A stretch of 64,000 nt of DNA from Planctomycetota bacterium (lineage in GTDB: Bacteria; Planctomycetota; Phycisphaerae; Phycisphaerales; UBA1924): NCBI GenBank assembly GCA_014584315.1, contig JACTNA010000029.1, positions 1-64,000 on the forward strand. The letters are read 5' to 3'. The first letter of the stretch is position 1. Every line of letters begins with the position of its first letter. Both the position numbers and the translations under genes were made by a program. Below, one piece after another: positions 50,062-58,970 of this stretch. The notes under the pieces were generated by a model that was not told where the DNA came from, ran no database searches, and saw only the letters and a list, made by a program, of their open reading frames with translations.

Positions 50062-51125
50062 TCCGGGCGGCCGCCTTCGGTCGAGGTCCCGGCCGGCACC
50101 CGACGCAGCGGACGGACCTCGATCTGCGGCGCGGCGGTGTCCGCCCGCGGCTGCGCCGGCGCGCCCGAACGCCCGTCCCCGTCGTGCCCGGCGCGCAGCC
50201 GCACGTGCGCCGGCGACCCGACCATCCGCGCGTTGATGAGGTCCCCGATCAGCCCCAGCCCGAACAGGATCAACCCCGTCGACAGCAGGCCCGTGGTGCT
50301 CACGTTCGGCACCGTGCCGAACCTGATCTTTCCGATCACCCCCACGACGACCGCGAGAACCATCAACGCCACCGCGACCGAGCCGAAGACCGGCAGCGGC
50401 TTGAAGTACATCACGGTCCGGAACACGAGCGAGAAGAACCCCAGCGTGTCGCGGATCGGACGGATCGAACTCTTCCCCACCCGCGGGTGGTAGTCGATCG
50501 GCACGTAGGCCACGCTCGCGCCGTCCGTGTGCAGGGCGAGCGTGATCGTGGTCGTGAAACTGAAGGCGTTGGGCAGCATCGACCAGTAGCGCTCGACGTG
50601 GATGCGCCGGATCGCGCGCAGGCCCGAGTTGATGTCCTTGATGTCCGCCCGCGACATCCAGCGCGCGTAGCGGAGCAGCGCCCACTTGGCCGGGCGCCGC
50701 GCCAGCGGGATGCGCACCGCCGACCCCGTGCGCGCCCCGACCACCATGTCGTGTTCGTCCAGCATCGCGACCAGGTCCGGGATGCGCTCGTTGGGGTACG
50801 TTCCGTCGGCGTCCGTGATCACGATGCGGTCGAACCGCGCCTGCGCCACACCCCGCTTGAGCGTCGCCCCGTACCCCGCGTTCACCGGGTTGTGGTAGAC
50901 GCGCAGGCGGGGGTACTCGCGCACCAGCCCGTCGAGGATCGCCCCCGTCCCGTCGCGCGAGCCGTCGTTGACGAAGATCATCTCCGACTCGCACTCGAGC
51001 CGCGAGAGCGCGTCGTCCACCTGACGCACCGTCTCCGTCACCGCGCCCTGCTCGTTGTAACACGGCACGACCACCGTGACGCCGGGTGCGCTGCTCGGGA
51101 TGGTCGGGGGGAGGCTCTGGTGCAT
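50058..51125 (-). CDS. GT2-family glycosyltransferase with C-terminal membrane helices (DPM1/GtrB-like)
   Basis: 355 residues from ATG 51125. The GT2 domain shows TVVVPCYNEQGAV, FVNDGSRDGTGAIL, NAGYGATLKRGVAQA, and the DxD in ITDADGTYP, followed by SGLRAIRR. Two hydrophobic helices near residues 255-320 follow. This is the arrangement of polyprenyl-phosphate sugar synthases. It probably makes an undecaprenyl-phosphate-linked sugar used by the nearby GT39-like enzyme. The last 40 residues are low complexity. A TATGAT hexamer lies 45 bases upstream of the start. Confidence 0.9.
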   Translation of the reverse strand: MHQSLPPTIPSSAPGVTVVVPCYNEQGAVTETVRQVDDALSRLECESEMIFVNDGSRDGTGAILDGLVREYPRLRVYHNPVNAGYGATLKRGVAQARFDRIVITDADGTYPNERIPDLVAMLDEHDMVVGARTGSAVRIPLARRPAKWALLRYARWMSRADIKDINSGLRAIRRIHVERYWSMLPNAFSFTTTITLALHTDGASVAYVPIDYHPRVGKSSIRPIRDTLGFFSLVFRTVMYFKPLPVFGSVAVALMVLAVVVGVIGKIRFGTVPNVSTTGLLSTGLILFGLGLIGDLINARMVGSPAHVRLRAGHDGDGRSGAPAQPRADTAAPQIEVRPLRRVPAGTSTEGGRPD

Positions 51126-51279
51126 GCCGGGATCGTCCCAGGACGCCGATCGACGCCCGGATGTGCGGCCATCATAGGCGAACGCCGTGCAATCCGCGCA
51201 CGAACGACAGGCCGCCGGGCACAAACAAACACCAAATGCCCGCGCTCGATCCGCGCACCGCGCCTCCCGGACGCGCGGA

Positions 51280-51285
51280 TACACT
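51280..51285 (+). promoter_or_regulatory. Candidate -10 of the wzm-wzt operon (near-leaderless)
   Basis: TACACT in GCGGATACACTCGCCC, 13 bases before the wzm ATG; no ribosome site lies between. It closely resembles the pepA promoter block. Confidence 0.45.
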
Positions 51286-51298
51286 CGCCCCTGCGCCG

Positions 51299-52165
51299 AT
51301 GACGCCGCCGCTTGTCACCCTGAGTTCCTCGCCCGCTTCGTGGCCCACGTTGTTCAGCCCCGCGCGCCTGGCGCGCGACCTGTGGCGCCAGCGTGAACTC
51401 ATCCGCCAGTTCACCGTCCGGGAGCTGGCGGCCCGGTCCAAGGGCACGCTGCTTGGCATCGCCTGGGAGGTGCTCAAGCCGCTCGCCACGATCCTCGTCT
51501 TCACCTTCGTTTTCTCCATCGTCCTGCGCGTCCGGTGGCAGGCCGCGGGAATCGAGTCCGAGACCGCCGGGTTCGTCGTCATGATGCTCTGCGCGATGAT
51601 CCCCTTCAACATCTTCTCGCAGGCGGTCCTCGCCGCCCCGACGCTCGTCCTCGCCCGCCCGAACCTCGTGAAGAAGGTCGTCTTCCCGCTCGAGGTCCTG
51701 GGCGTCTCCGCGACCCTCGCCTCGCTCGTGACGGCCCTCATCTTCGCCCTGCTCGTGCTCGTCCTGCTGCTGATCACGACCGGGCGCATCCCGCCGACGG
51801 CCGCGCTCCTCCCGCTCACGCTCGCGCCGGTCGTGATGCTCACGCTCGGCGTGACGTGGTTCCTGGCGTCGCTCGGCGTGTTCCTGCGCGACATCGGGCA
51901 ACTGCTCAACGTGGTCGTGAGCAACATCCTGTTCTTCTCCGCGCCCATCTTCTACCCGATCGACGCCGTGCCGGAGCACCTCCGTTTCATCCCCTATCTC
52001 AACCCCTTGACCTACCCCGTCCTCGACGCGCGGCGCGTGCTGGTGCTCGGCGAACCGCCCGACTGGCCCGTGCTCGTCGCATTCACCGTAGCCTGCGCCG
52101 CGGTGATGCAGGCCGGCTACGCCTGGTTCGTCAAGAGCAAGCGCGGGCTGGCGGACGTGATCTGA
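51299..52165 (+). CDS. wzm: ABC-2 polysaccharide exporter permease
   Basis: 288 residues with about six helices. ABC-2 (Wzm/RfbD/TagG) features: RELIRQFTVRELAARSKGTLLGIAWEVLKPL at the N-terminus and FLASLGVFLRDIGQLLNVVVSNILFFSAPIFYP, then FIPYLNPLTYPV. Together with the ATPase encoded next it exports a complete polysaccharide chain across the inner membrane. The gap to wzt is 11 bases. Confidence 0.92.
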   Translation: MTPPLVTLSSSPASWPTLFSPARLARDLWRQRELIRQFTVRELAARSKGTLLGIAWEVLKPLATILVFTFVFSIVLRVRWQAAGIESETAGFVVMMLCAMIPFNIFSQAVLAAPTLVLARPNLVKKVVFPLEVLGVSATLASLVTALIFALLVLVLLLITTGRIPPTAALLPLTLAPVVMLTLGVTWFLASLGVFLRDIGQLLNVVVSNILFFSAPIFYPIDAVPEHLRFIPYLNPLTYPVLDARRVLVLGEPPDWPVLVAFTVACAAVMQAGYAWFVKSKRGLADVI

Positions 52166-52176
52166 ACGGGAGCGGC

Positions 52177-53511
52177 ATGAGCGCATCAGGCCCGGCCATC
52201 GCGGTTGAGAACCTCGGCAAGTGCTACCACATGTACGCCCGCCCCGAGGACAGGCTCAAGCAGGCCGCCTTCCGCTGGAGCCGACGCTTCTACTCCGAGT
52301 TCTGGGCCTTGCGCGGCGTGACCTTCGAGGTCGCGCGGGGCGAGTCCTTCGGGATCGTCGGACGCAACGGCTCGGGCAAGAGCACGCTCCTGCAGATCGT
52401 CGCCGGCACCACCGCGCCGACCGAGGGCGTCGTCCGCCGCGCCGGGCGCGTCGCCGCGCTGCTCGAACTCGGCAGCGGCTTCGACCCCGAGTTCACCGGA
52501 CGCGAGAACGTCTACCTCAACGGCGCGATCCTGGGGCTGACGCGACGCCAGATCGACGAGCGCTTCGACGCCATCGCCGCCTTCGCCGACATCGGGCAGT
52601 TCATCGACCAGCCCGTCAAGACCTACAGCTCGGGCATGCTCGTGCGGCTGGCCTTCGCCGTGCAGGTGCAGGTCGAGCCGGACATCCTCATCGTCGACGA
52701 GGCCCTCGCCGTCGGCGACAACCTCTTCCAGAAACGGTGCTACCAGCGCCTCCACGAACTCCGCGAGCGCGGCGTCACCCTCCTTTTCGTCTCGCACGAC
52801 CAGGAGACCATCCGCACGCTCACCGGACGCGCGCTGTTGCTCCACGCCGGGCGCGTCCGCGCGATCGGCCCCTCGTCCGAGGTGCTCCTCGACTACCGAC
52901 GCCTGCTGCACGAGGAGGAGCGCCGCTGGATGCGCAGCGAGGCCGCTCGAACGCAGGCCCCGCGCGCCGACACCCACGCCGACACGCCCCGCACCCAGGG
53001 CGACGACGACCTCTCACGCCGCTCCTTCGGCGACCTCGACGCCGAAATCCTGGGCGTCCAGACCCTCGACGGCGCGGGCGAGCCGTGCGCCGCCTTCCGA
53101 CCCGGCGACACGCTCGTCATCCGCGTCCGCTACCGCGTGAACCGGGAGTTGACCGGGATCAGCGTCGGCGTGCGCATCCGCGACAAGCAAGGCGTCAAGG
53201 TATACTCGTGGGGCACGCTGAACCAGGACATGGCCGTCTGGGCCGGCCGCGCGCAGGGCGACGCCCTCTGGGACCGCCGCCTCCCCGCGGGGCACACCGA
53301 GGAGATCGACTTCGTCTGCGACTGCCCGCTCGGCGCCAACTTCTATGAAGTCCAGGCCTCCGTGAGCGAGGAACGCGACCGGCACTACAACGACCAGCGC
53401 ATCCTTCACTGGATCGACGAGGCCGCGTTCTTCACCGTCCTCGCCGACCGATACGAGTACTTTTTCGGCGGCGTCGCCGACCTGCGGATGAGGGCGCATG
53501 TCAGGCACTGA
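52177..53511 (+). CDS. wzt: ABC polysaccharide exporter ATPase with carbohydrate-binding C-domain
   Basis: 444 residues. ATPase domain: GIVGRNGSGKST, LLELGSGFDPEFTGRENVYLNG, TYSSGMLVRLAFAVQ (signature), ILIVDEALAVGD and FVSHDQETI. After a linker (about residues 240-300) comes a Wzt_C beta-sandwich (FRPGDTLVIRVRYRVNRELTGISVGVRIRD). In O-antigen systems this C-domain recognises the chemically capped non-reducing end of the chain before export. The 3' end overlaps the following methyltransferase gene by 14 bases, which suggests coupled production. Confidence 0.93.
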   Translation: MSASGPAIAVENLGKCYHMYARPEDRLKQAAFRWSRRFYSEFWALRGVTFEVARGESFGIVGRNGSGKSTLLQIVAGTTAPTEGVVRRAGRVAALLELGSGFDPEFTGRENVYLNGAILGLTRRQIDERFDAIAAFADIGQFIDQPVKTYSSGMLVRLAFAVQVQVEPDILIVDEALAVGDNLFQKRCYQRLHELRERGVTLLFVSHDQETIRTLTGRALLLHAGRVRAIGPSSEVLLDYRRLLHEEERRWMRSEAARTQAPRADTHADTPRTQGDDDLSRRSFGDLDAEILGVQTLDGAGEPCAAFRPGDTLVIRVRYRVNRELTGISVGVRIRDKQGVKVYSWGTLNQDMAVWAGRAQGDALWDRRLPAGHTEEIDFVCDCPLGANFYEVQASVSEERDRHYNDQRILHWIDEAAFFTVLADRYEYFFGGVADLRMRAHVRH

Positions 53512-56386
53512 CTACGCGGCGATCTACGACCAGTACTGGTCCCGCGCCGACCGGTGGGGCTCCTCGTCCTTCGAGAACGCCGCCGAGGTGGCCATGCGAA
53601 TCCTCGTCGCCTGCGGCGCGGGGAGCGTCCTCGACGCCGGCTGCGGCATGGGCGCCCTCGTCCTCGCCCTGCTCCGTGAGGGCGTCGACGCCCGCGGCGT
53701 GGACTGCGCCCGACGCGTCGTCGAGCACGGCAACGCCCTCGCGCCCGAGCGGTTCGCCGAAGGCTCCGTCCTCGACCTGCCCTTCCCCGACGACGCGTTC
53801 GACACCGTCGTCTGCACCGACGTGCTCGAGCACCTCGCCCCCGAGGACGCCGACCGCGCGATCGCCGAACTCGCCCGCGTCGCCCGATCGAACCTCTTCG
53901 TCACGGTCGCCACCGCGCCCGACCGCGACGGCGTCTGGCACCTCACCGTGCGGCCGCGGGCCTGGTGGGAGGCACGCTTCATCGAGGCCGGCGCCCGCAA
54001 GCACCCGCTGATGCAGCGCGTCGTGCCCTACGCGAGCGCGGAGACCGTGACCGGACAGGCCACGCTGGTCTTCGAGAAGCCCCCCCCGAGCGCCCTCGAG
54101 GCCTTCCCGCTCTCGTGGCTCGCGCGCGAGCGCGACCTGCACATGGACATGCTCCGCGAACCGGGGGTCCGATCCGAGGCCCACGTCGCACGGTACACGC
54201 TCGCGGCGTCCTTCGTCCGCCCGGGCGACACCGTCCTCGACGCCGCCTGCGGCATGGGCTACGGCGCGCACGTGCTCGCCAGGGCCGGCAGGCCCGCGCG
54301 GGTCATCGGCATCGACGCAAGCCCCGCCGCCGTCGAGTACGCCCGAGCCAACTTCGCCACCGACCACGCCGCGCCCGACCCGACCCCCGTCGTCGAGTTC
54401 CGCGCCGCCGACGCCGAGGACCTCGCCGCGCTCGAGGACCGCTCGGTCGACCTCGTCGCCTCCTTCGAGACGCTCGAACACCTCGCCGAACCGGAACGCT
54501 TCCTCGACGAGGTCCGGCGCGTCCTCCGTCCCGGCGGGAGGCTCGTCGTCAGCGTGCCGAACCGCTGGGTCGACGAGTCCGGCAACGACCCCAACCCGCA
54601 CCACCTCCACGTCTATGACCTGGGCTCGCTCCTCCGCCAGGTCGGGTCGCGATTCCTGCTCGAGCGCGCCTACGCCCAGAACGCCGACGGCGGCGCGCAT
54701 CGGACCGGCGTCACTCCCTCCATCGCCGAGACGCCGCTCGGCGGCGAACCCCCCCCCGCCGACCCGGAATGGTGGATTCTCGTCGCCATGGCCGACCCGA
54801 TCGACGCGGGCAGCGACGCCTACGCGGAGACCGCGTACCCCGACTACCGCGACCTCGACGGCTACAACCTCACCGCGTTCGAGCGCGACTACCACAACCC
54901 GTGGCTCGTCCGCGCCATGGTCTCGATCGGCGCCCGCACCGAAAGCCCCGCGCTGCTGCGCCGCCTGGCCGAACGGACGCTCGACACCGCCCCCCCCGGC
55001 AGCGCGGACCACGGTGCCGCGCTCTGCGTGCTCGGGTACCGCCTGCTCGACTCCGGCGACGCCGACGGGATCGCGGACCTGCTCGCGCGCATCGACGAGT
55101 ACCACGCCCGGGCCGACGACACCCCGCACGCCTGGCGGTGGCGCATCAGCAACCAATACCTCGCCGGGCTGCTGCTCCTCAGGACGGGCGATCGCGAGGC
55201 CGCGCGGCGCGCGTTCCTCGCCTGCGCCGACCTCGACCCCGTCCGCTTCGCCCCCCTGCTGGCGACCAAGACCGTCGACGCCCTCTTCCGCGCCGGGCTG
55301 CTCAGCGCGTGCGACGGTCGCGCAACCGAGGCACGCCAGGCCTGGACACGCGGCGTCGAGGAGGCTCGGCGTGTCCTCTCCGGCGACTGGACCAACGTCG
55401 TCGGTCGAACGGACCGCCCCGTCTCCTTCGGCCTGCGCGAAGCGGCGCAGGTCCTCGACATGGCCGTCCGGTGCGGCGACGGGCTGGAGATGCTCGACGA
55501 GTGGGCCGCCAGGCCGGGCGTTTCCTGGGAACGCACCGCCACCCTCAACTGGTCCAGCCAACTCGCGTGGACGCGGAGGCTCGAACGCGCCAAGGCGTGG
55601 CTCGAACGCGAGGCGGGCTGGTGGCGATCCGAATCCGAGCGCCGCGACACGGCCCTGCGCGAGAGCGCGGCCGAAGTCGAACGCATCGCCGAAGCGCGCG
55701 ACTGGGAGAGGTCGCAGCACGAGTCGTGGCACCGCCTCGCCGACGAACGCGAGGCCGCGCTGCGCGAGCAGGCCGAATGGATCGCGCGACTCGAAGAGGC
55801 GCGCGACTGGGCCGAACGCCAGCGCGCCGACTGGGAACGCGAAGCCGAACGCCTGCGCGACATGGCCCGAGAGTCCTCGCGCTGGGCCGAGGACCGGCAA
55901 CGGGCCGCCGAGCGGCTCGAACGGGAGACCGAACGCCTCCGGGAATGGGCCGCGGAACTCGAACGCGCGCGCGCCTGGTCCGACGGCCAGCGGGCCGAGT
56001 GGGAACGCAGGTGCGCGGAGCACGAGGCACGCATCGAGGAACTCCGCGCGTGGATCGAGACGCTCGACGCCGGCAAGCGCCGCGCCGAAGAGGAACGCGA
56101 GCACGCCGCCGCCGAGGCCCGGCGCCTCGACGCCTTGACTCGATCTCAACGAGAACTGATAATCGGTCTGGAGACCGAGCGGGAGCGCCTGCGCGCCGAA
56201 GCCGGCCACGCCGCCGAGCGGATCCGCGTCATGCGGGCCGAACTCGTGCGGCTCTCCGGCGTCCGCGGGCTGATCCGGGCCGTCGGCAGGAAGGCGCTCC
56301 GGCGCGCCGTGGTGGACCCCGGCGTCCTCGCCCCGCCCGACGCCACGCCGACCCGCGAGCGCCCGAACGAAGGAGCCTCGGCGTGA
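53498..56386 (+). CDS. Tandem methyltransferase with long Trp-rich coiled coil (possible chain-length ruler)
   Basis: 962 residues. Two class I methyltransferase domains: the first with SVLDAGCGMGALVLAL (about residue 45) and DVLEHLAPEDADRAI; the second with TVLDAACGMGYGAHVLA (about residue 245), SFETLEHLAEPERF and RVLRPGGRLVVSVPNRW. A helical, TPR-like region follows (about 480-680). Residues about 685-920 form a charged coiled coil with repeated WxxxR/E segments (EARDWAERQRADWEREAERLR). The end (VRGLIRAVGRKALRRAV) is amphipathic and basic. By analogy with WbdD, which caps O-antigen and measures it by a coiled coil, it may methylate the chain end recognised by Wzt. That link is inference. 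Confidence 0.85.
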   Translation: MSGTDYAAIYDQYWSRADRWGSSSFENAAEVAMRILVACGAGSVLDAGCGMGALVLALLREGVDARGVDCARRVVEHGNALAPERFAEGSVLDLPFPDDAFDTVVCTDVLEHLAPEDADRAIAELARVARSNLFVTVATAPDRDGVWHLTVRPRAWWEARFIEAGARKHPLMQRVVPYASAETVTGQATLVFEKPPPSALEAFPLSWLARERDLHMDMLREPGVRSEAHVARYTLAASFVRPGDTVLDAACGMGYGAHVLARAGRPARVIGIDASPAAVEYARANFATDHAAPDPTPVVEFRAADAEDLAALEDRSVDLVASFETLEHLAEPERFLDEVRRVLRPGGRLVVSVPNRWVDESGNDPNPHHLHVYDLGSLLRQVGSRFLLERAYAQNADGGAHRTGVTPSIAETPLGGEPPPADPEWWILVAMADPIDAGSDAYAETAYPDYRDLDGYNLTAFERDYHNPWLVRAMVSIGARTESPALLRRLAERTLDTAPPGSADHGAALCVLGYRLLDSGDADGIADLLARIDEYHARADDTPHAWRWRISNQYLAGLLLLRTGDREAARRAFLACADLDPVRFAPLLATKTVDALFRAGLLSACDGRATEARQAWTRGVEEARRVLSGDWTNVVGRTDRPVSFGLREAAQVLDMAVRCGDGLEMLDEWAARPGVSWERTATLNWSSQLAWTRRLERAKAWLEREAGWWRSESERRDTALRESAAEVERIAEARDWERSQHESWHRLADEREAALREQAEWIARLEEARDWAERQRADWEREAERLRDMARESSRWAEDRQRAAERLERETERLREWAAELERARAWSDGQRAEWERRCAEHEARIEELRAWIETLDAGKRRAEEEREHAAAEARRLDALTRSQRELIIGLETERERLRAEAGHAAERIRVMRAELVRLSGVRGLIRAVGRKALRRAVVDPGVLAPPDATPTRERPNEGASA

Positions 56387-56453
56387 GGCCGGTCAGCCGC
56401 GAGGCCCGCGTTCGTCCGCGGGCCGACGGACGGGCCGTGCGGAGAGGCGGACG

Positions 56454-58961
56454 ATGATCGACCCACGGCTCCCGGACTTCGAGAACACCCCCGCCGACCC
56501 GCGCCGCGCGCCGTTCGACTACCGCCCGGACGGCGCTCCCGACACGCCCGCGGTCAGCATCGTCACCCCTTTCTTCAACACCCCCCCCTCCGTCTTCGAC
56601 GAGACGGCACGCACCGTCTTTCGACAGTCGCTCCAGAACTTCGAGTGGCTGATCGTCAACGACGGCTCCGCCGACGCCGAAGCCCTCGCGGGATTGGACC
56701 GCTTCCGCGCCGCCGATCCCCGCGTCCGCGTGGTGGACCTCTCGCGCAACAGCGGCCCCAGCGCGGCCCGGAACGCCGGCTTCGCGGCGGCCCGCGCCGA
56801 ACTCGTCTTCCAGCTCGACGCCGACGACCTCATCGAGCCGACCGCCCTCGAAAAACTCGCCTGGTTCCTCCACTCCAACCCGCACCTCTCGTTCGCGCAC
56901 GGGTTCGAGGTCGGCTTCGACGCGCAGCAGTACCTCTACCCCCTCGGCTTCAACAACGGCCCGGCCTTCCTCCGCGAGTGCCTCTGCGGCGGGCACGCCG
57001 TCATGGTCCGCCGCGACGCCCACGCCAGGGTCGGCGGATACGACGAGTCCATCCGCGGCGGCATGGAGGACTGGGAGTTCTGGCTCCGCTGCGCCGACGC
57101 CGGCCTGTGGGGCGCCACCGTCCCGGAGTACCTCAGTTGGTACCGGCGACGCGAGAACCACGGCGCGGCGTGGGAGAACTGGGACGGCGCGGAACGCCAG
57201 CGCGCCTTCGAACGCCGACTCCGCGAACGCTTCCCCGCCCTCTTCGCCGGACGCTTCCCGACCCCCGAACCACGCCCCCCCCTCCCCTACGAGACCATCC
57301 GCGAGCGCGCGCCGTTCGCCAACCCCCTCGCCCGATCCGCGCCGCGCGTGCTCATGATCCTGCCCTGGCTGCGCATGGGCGGCGCGGACCGCTGGAACCT
57401 GGACCTCACACGCCTCCTCACCCGCCGCGGCTACGAGGTGACGATCTGCACGACGCTCGAGAACGACGACCCCTGGCTCCCCGCGTTCGCCGAGTTCACG
57501 CCCGACATCTTCTCCCCGCACCGCATCGCGCGCCTCGCGGACCACCCCGCGCTCATCCGCCACCTGATCGAGTCCCGGCGCCCCGACGCCGTGATCATCA
57601 GCAACAGCGAGTTCGGCTACCGGCTGCTCCCCTACCTGCGCGCCCACTGCCCCGGACCCGCCTACCTCGACTACAACCACATGGAGGAGGAGTACTGGAA
57701 CAACGGCGGGCACCCGCGCAGCGGCGCGGGGTGGCAGAGCCTCCTCGACCTGAGCGTCGTCTCCTCCGACCACCTCCGCGGCTGGATGGCGTCGCGCGGC
57801 GCTGAGCGCGAGCGCATCGAGGTCTGCTACACCAGCATCGACGCCGAGGCGTGGCGGCCCATGCCCGACGATCGGCGGCGCATCCGGGACGAACTCGGCG
57901 TCCCCGACGACCAGTGCCTCATCCTCTTCTCCGGCCGGCTGTGCGCCCAGAAGCAGCCGCGCGTGCTGGCCGAAGCGATCAGACGCCTCGCCGCGCGAAC
58001 CTCCGCCTTCGTCGCCCTCGTCGTCGGCGACGGCGAGGACCGCCCGTGGCTCGAACGGTTCATCGACGCCAACCGCCTCGGCGACCGGATCCGCCTGCTG
58101 GGCGAGCGCCCCGCGCACGACATGCCCGCCATCAACGCCGCCTGCGACGTCTTCTTCCTGCCGTCGCAGTGGGAGGGCATCGCCCTCTCCGTGTACGAAG
58201 CGATGGCGACCGGGCTGACGGTGGTCGGCGCGATCGTCGGCGGGCAGGCCGAACTCGTCACCCCGGACACCGGCATCCTCATCGAGAAGGGAACCGAGGA
58301 GCAGGAGGCCGAGCGCTACGCCGACGCCCTCGAACAACTCGTCCGCGACCCGCACCTGCGGGCGCGCATGGGCGCGGCCGCGCGCGAACGAGTCCGCGAA
58401 CGCTTCCGGCTCGAGGACGCCGGCGACCGCATGGTCGCCCTGATCGAGTCGGCCCGCCGCCGGCACGCCGAGTCGCCGCGCCCGGGCGTGGACCCCGCGC
58501 TGGCGCGCGAACTCGCCACCCAGGCCGTCGAATCGACGCGGGTCGCCCGGCTCGCCGAGTGGCTCTGGCGCGAGCGTGAGCGGATGCTCGACGAGGCCCG
58601 CGCCAACCCCGCCGACGACCCGCACAAGGCCGACGAGCGGGCGATCGTCGAACTCAAGAGCATCGAAGCCTCGCGCGCCTGGCGGCTGGTGCAGGCCGCG
58701 AAACGCACGCTGCCCTACCGCCTCGTGGCGCGCGCCAGGTTCGGTCCCGGCTGGGACACGGCCGAGCGCGCGGGTTCGCCCTCGCAACGCCTGGCCCGTA
58801 TCAAGTGGAGCCGGAGTTACCGCGTCATCGTGGCCGTCAAGCGATCCGCGCCCTACCGGTGGTACACGGCCATCATGTCGCCGCGCGTACGCGCGCCAGC
58901 GCGACACCCCGCCGCGAGCTCCCCCGAAGCCCCCGCCGCGCACTCGGACGCCGGACGGTGA
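56454..58961 (+). CDS. Bifunctional GT2-GT4 glycosyltransferase with repeated C-terminal tail
   Basis: 835 residues. Residues about 30-260: GT2 domain with VSIVTPFFNTPPSVF, LIVNDGSAD, SGPSAARNAGFAAA, and DxD in QLDADDLIEP. Residues about 295-680: GT4 domain with MILPWLRMGGADRWNLDL, LFSGRLCAQKQPRVLAEAI, LLGERPAHDMPAINAACDVFFLPSQWEGIALSVYEAMATGL. The tail has two related amphipathic segments, SRAWRLVQAAKRTLPYR and SRSYRVIVAVKRSAPYR, perhaps a membrane or partner contact. The two domains should add two different sugars to the exported polymer. Confidence 0.9.
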   Translation: MIDPRLPDFENTPADPRRAPFDYRPDGAPDTPAVSIVTPFFNTPPSVFDETARTVFRQSLQNFEWLIVNDGSADAEALAGLDRFRAADPRVRVVDLSRNSGPSAARNAGFAAARAELVFQLDADDLIEPTALEKLAWFLHSNPHLSFAHGFEVGFDAQQYLYPLGFNNGPAFLRECLCGGHAVMVRRDAHARVGGYDESIRGGMEDWEFWLRCADAGLWGATVPEYLSWYRRRENHGAAWENWDGAERQRAFERRLRERFPALFAGRFPTPEPRPPLPYETIRERAPFANPLARSAPRVLMILPWLRMGGADRWNLDLTRLLTRRGYEVTICTTLENDDPWLPAFAEFTPDIFSPHRIARLADHPALIRHLIESRRPDAVIISNSEFGYRLLPYLRAHCPGPAYLDYNHMEEEYWNNGGHPRSGAGWQSLLDLSVVSSDHLRGWMASRGAERERIEVCYTSIDAEAWRPMPDDRRRIRDELGVPDDQCLILFSGRLCAQKQPRVLAEAIRRLAARTSAFVALVVGDGEDRPWLERFIDANRLGDRIRLLGERPAHDMPAINAACDVFFLPSQWEGIALSVYEAMATGLTVVGAIVGGQAELVTPDTGILIEKGTEEQEAERYADALEQLVRDPHLRARMGAAARERVRERFRLEDAGDRMVALIESARRRHAESPRPGVDPALARELATQAVESTRVARLAEWLWRERERMLDEARANPADDPHKADERAIVELKSIEASRAWRLVQAAKRTLPYRLVARARFGPGWDTAERAGSPSQRLARIKWSRSYRVIVAVKRSAPYRWYTAIMSPRVRAPARHPAASSPEAPAAHSDAGR

Positions 58962-58970
58962 CGCCCGAGA

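Noticed and set aside
378..54757. Nine-base C or G runs (378, 3731, 28320, 34624, 37429, 40218, 54749) as a set of contingency loci
   Set aside because: At about 70% G+C roughly this number is expected by chance by my rough estimate. Six of the seven read in frame as part of Pro or Gly runs. Only the first coincides with a frame break and is kept as a finding.
53501..56209. A 902-codon frame opposite the tandem methyltransferase
   Set aside because: Antisense shadow with Gly/Val/Ala/Glu bias and no motifs; the plus-strand frame has clear methyltransferase motifs and overlaps wzt.
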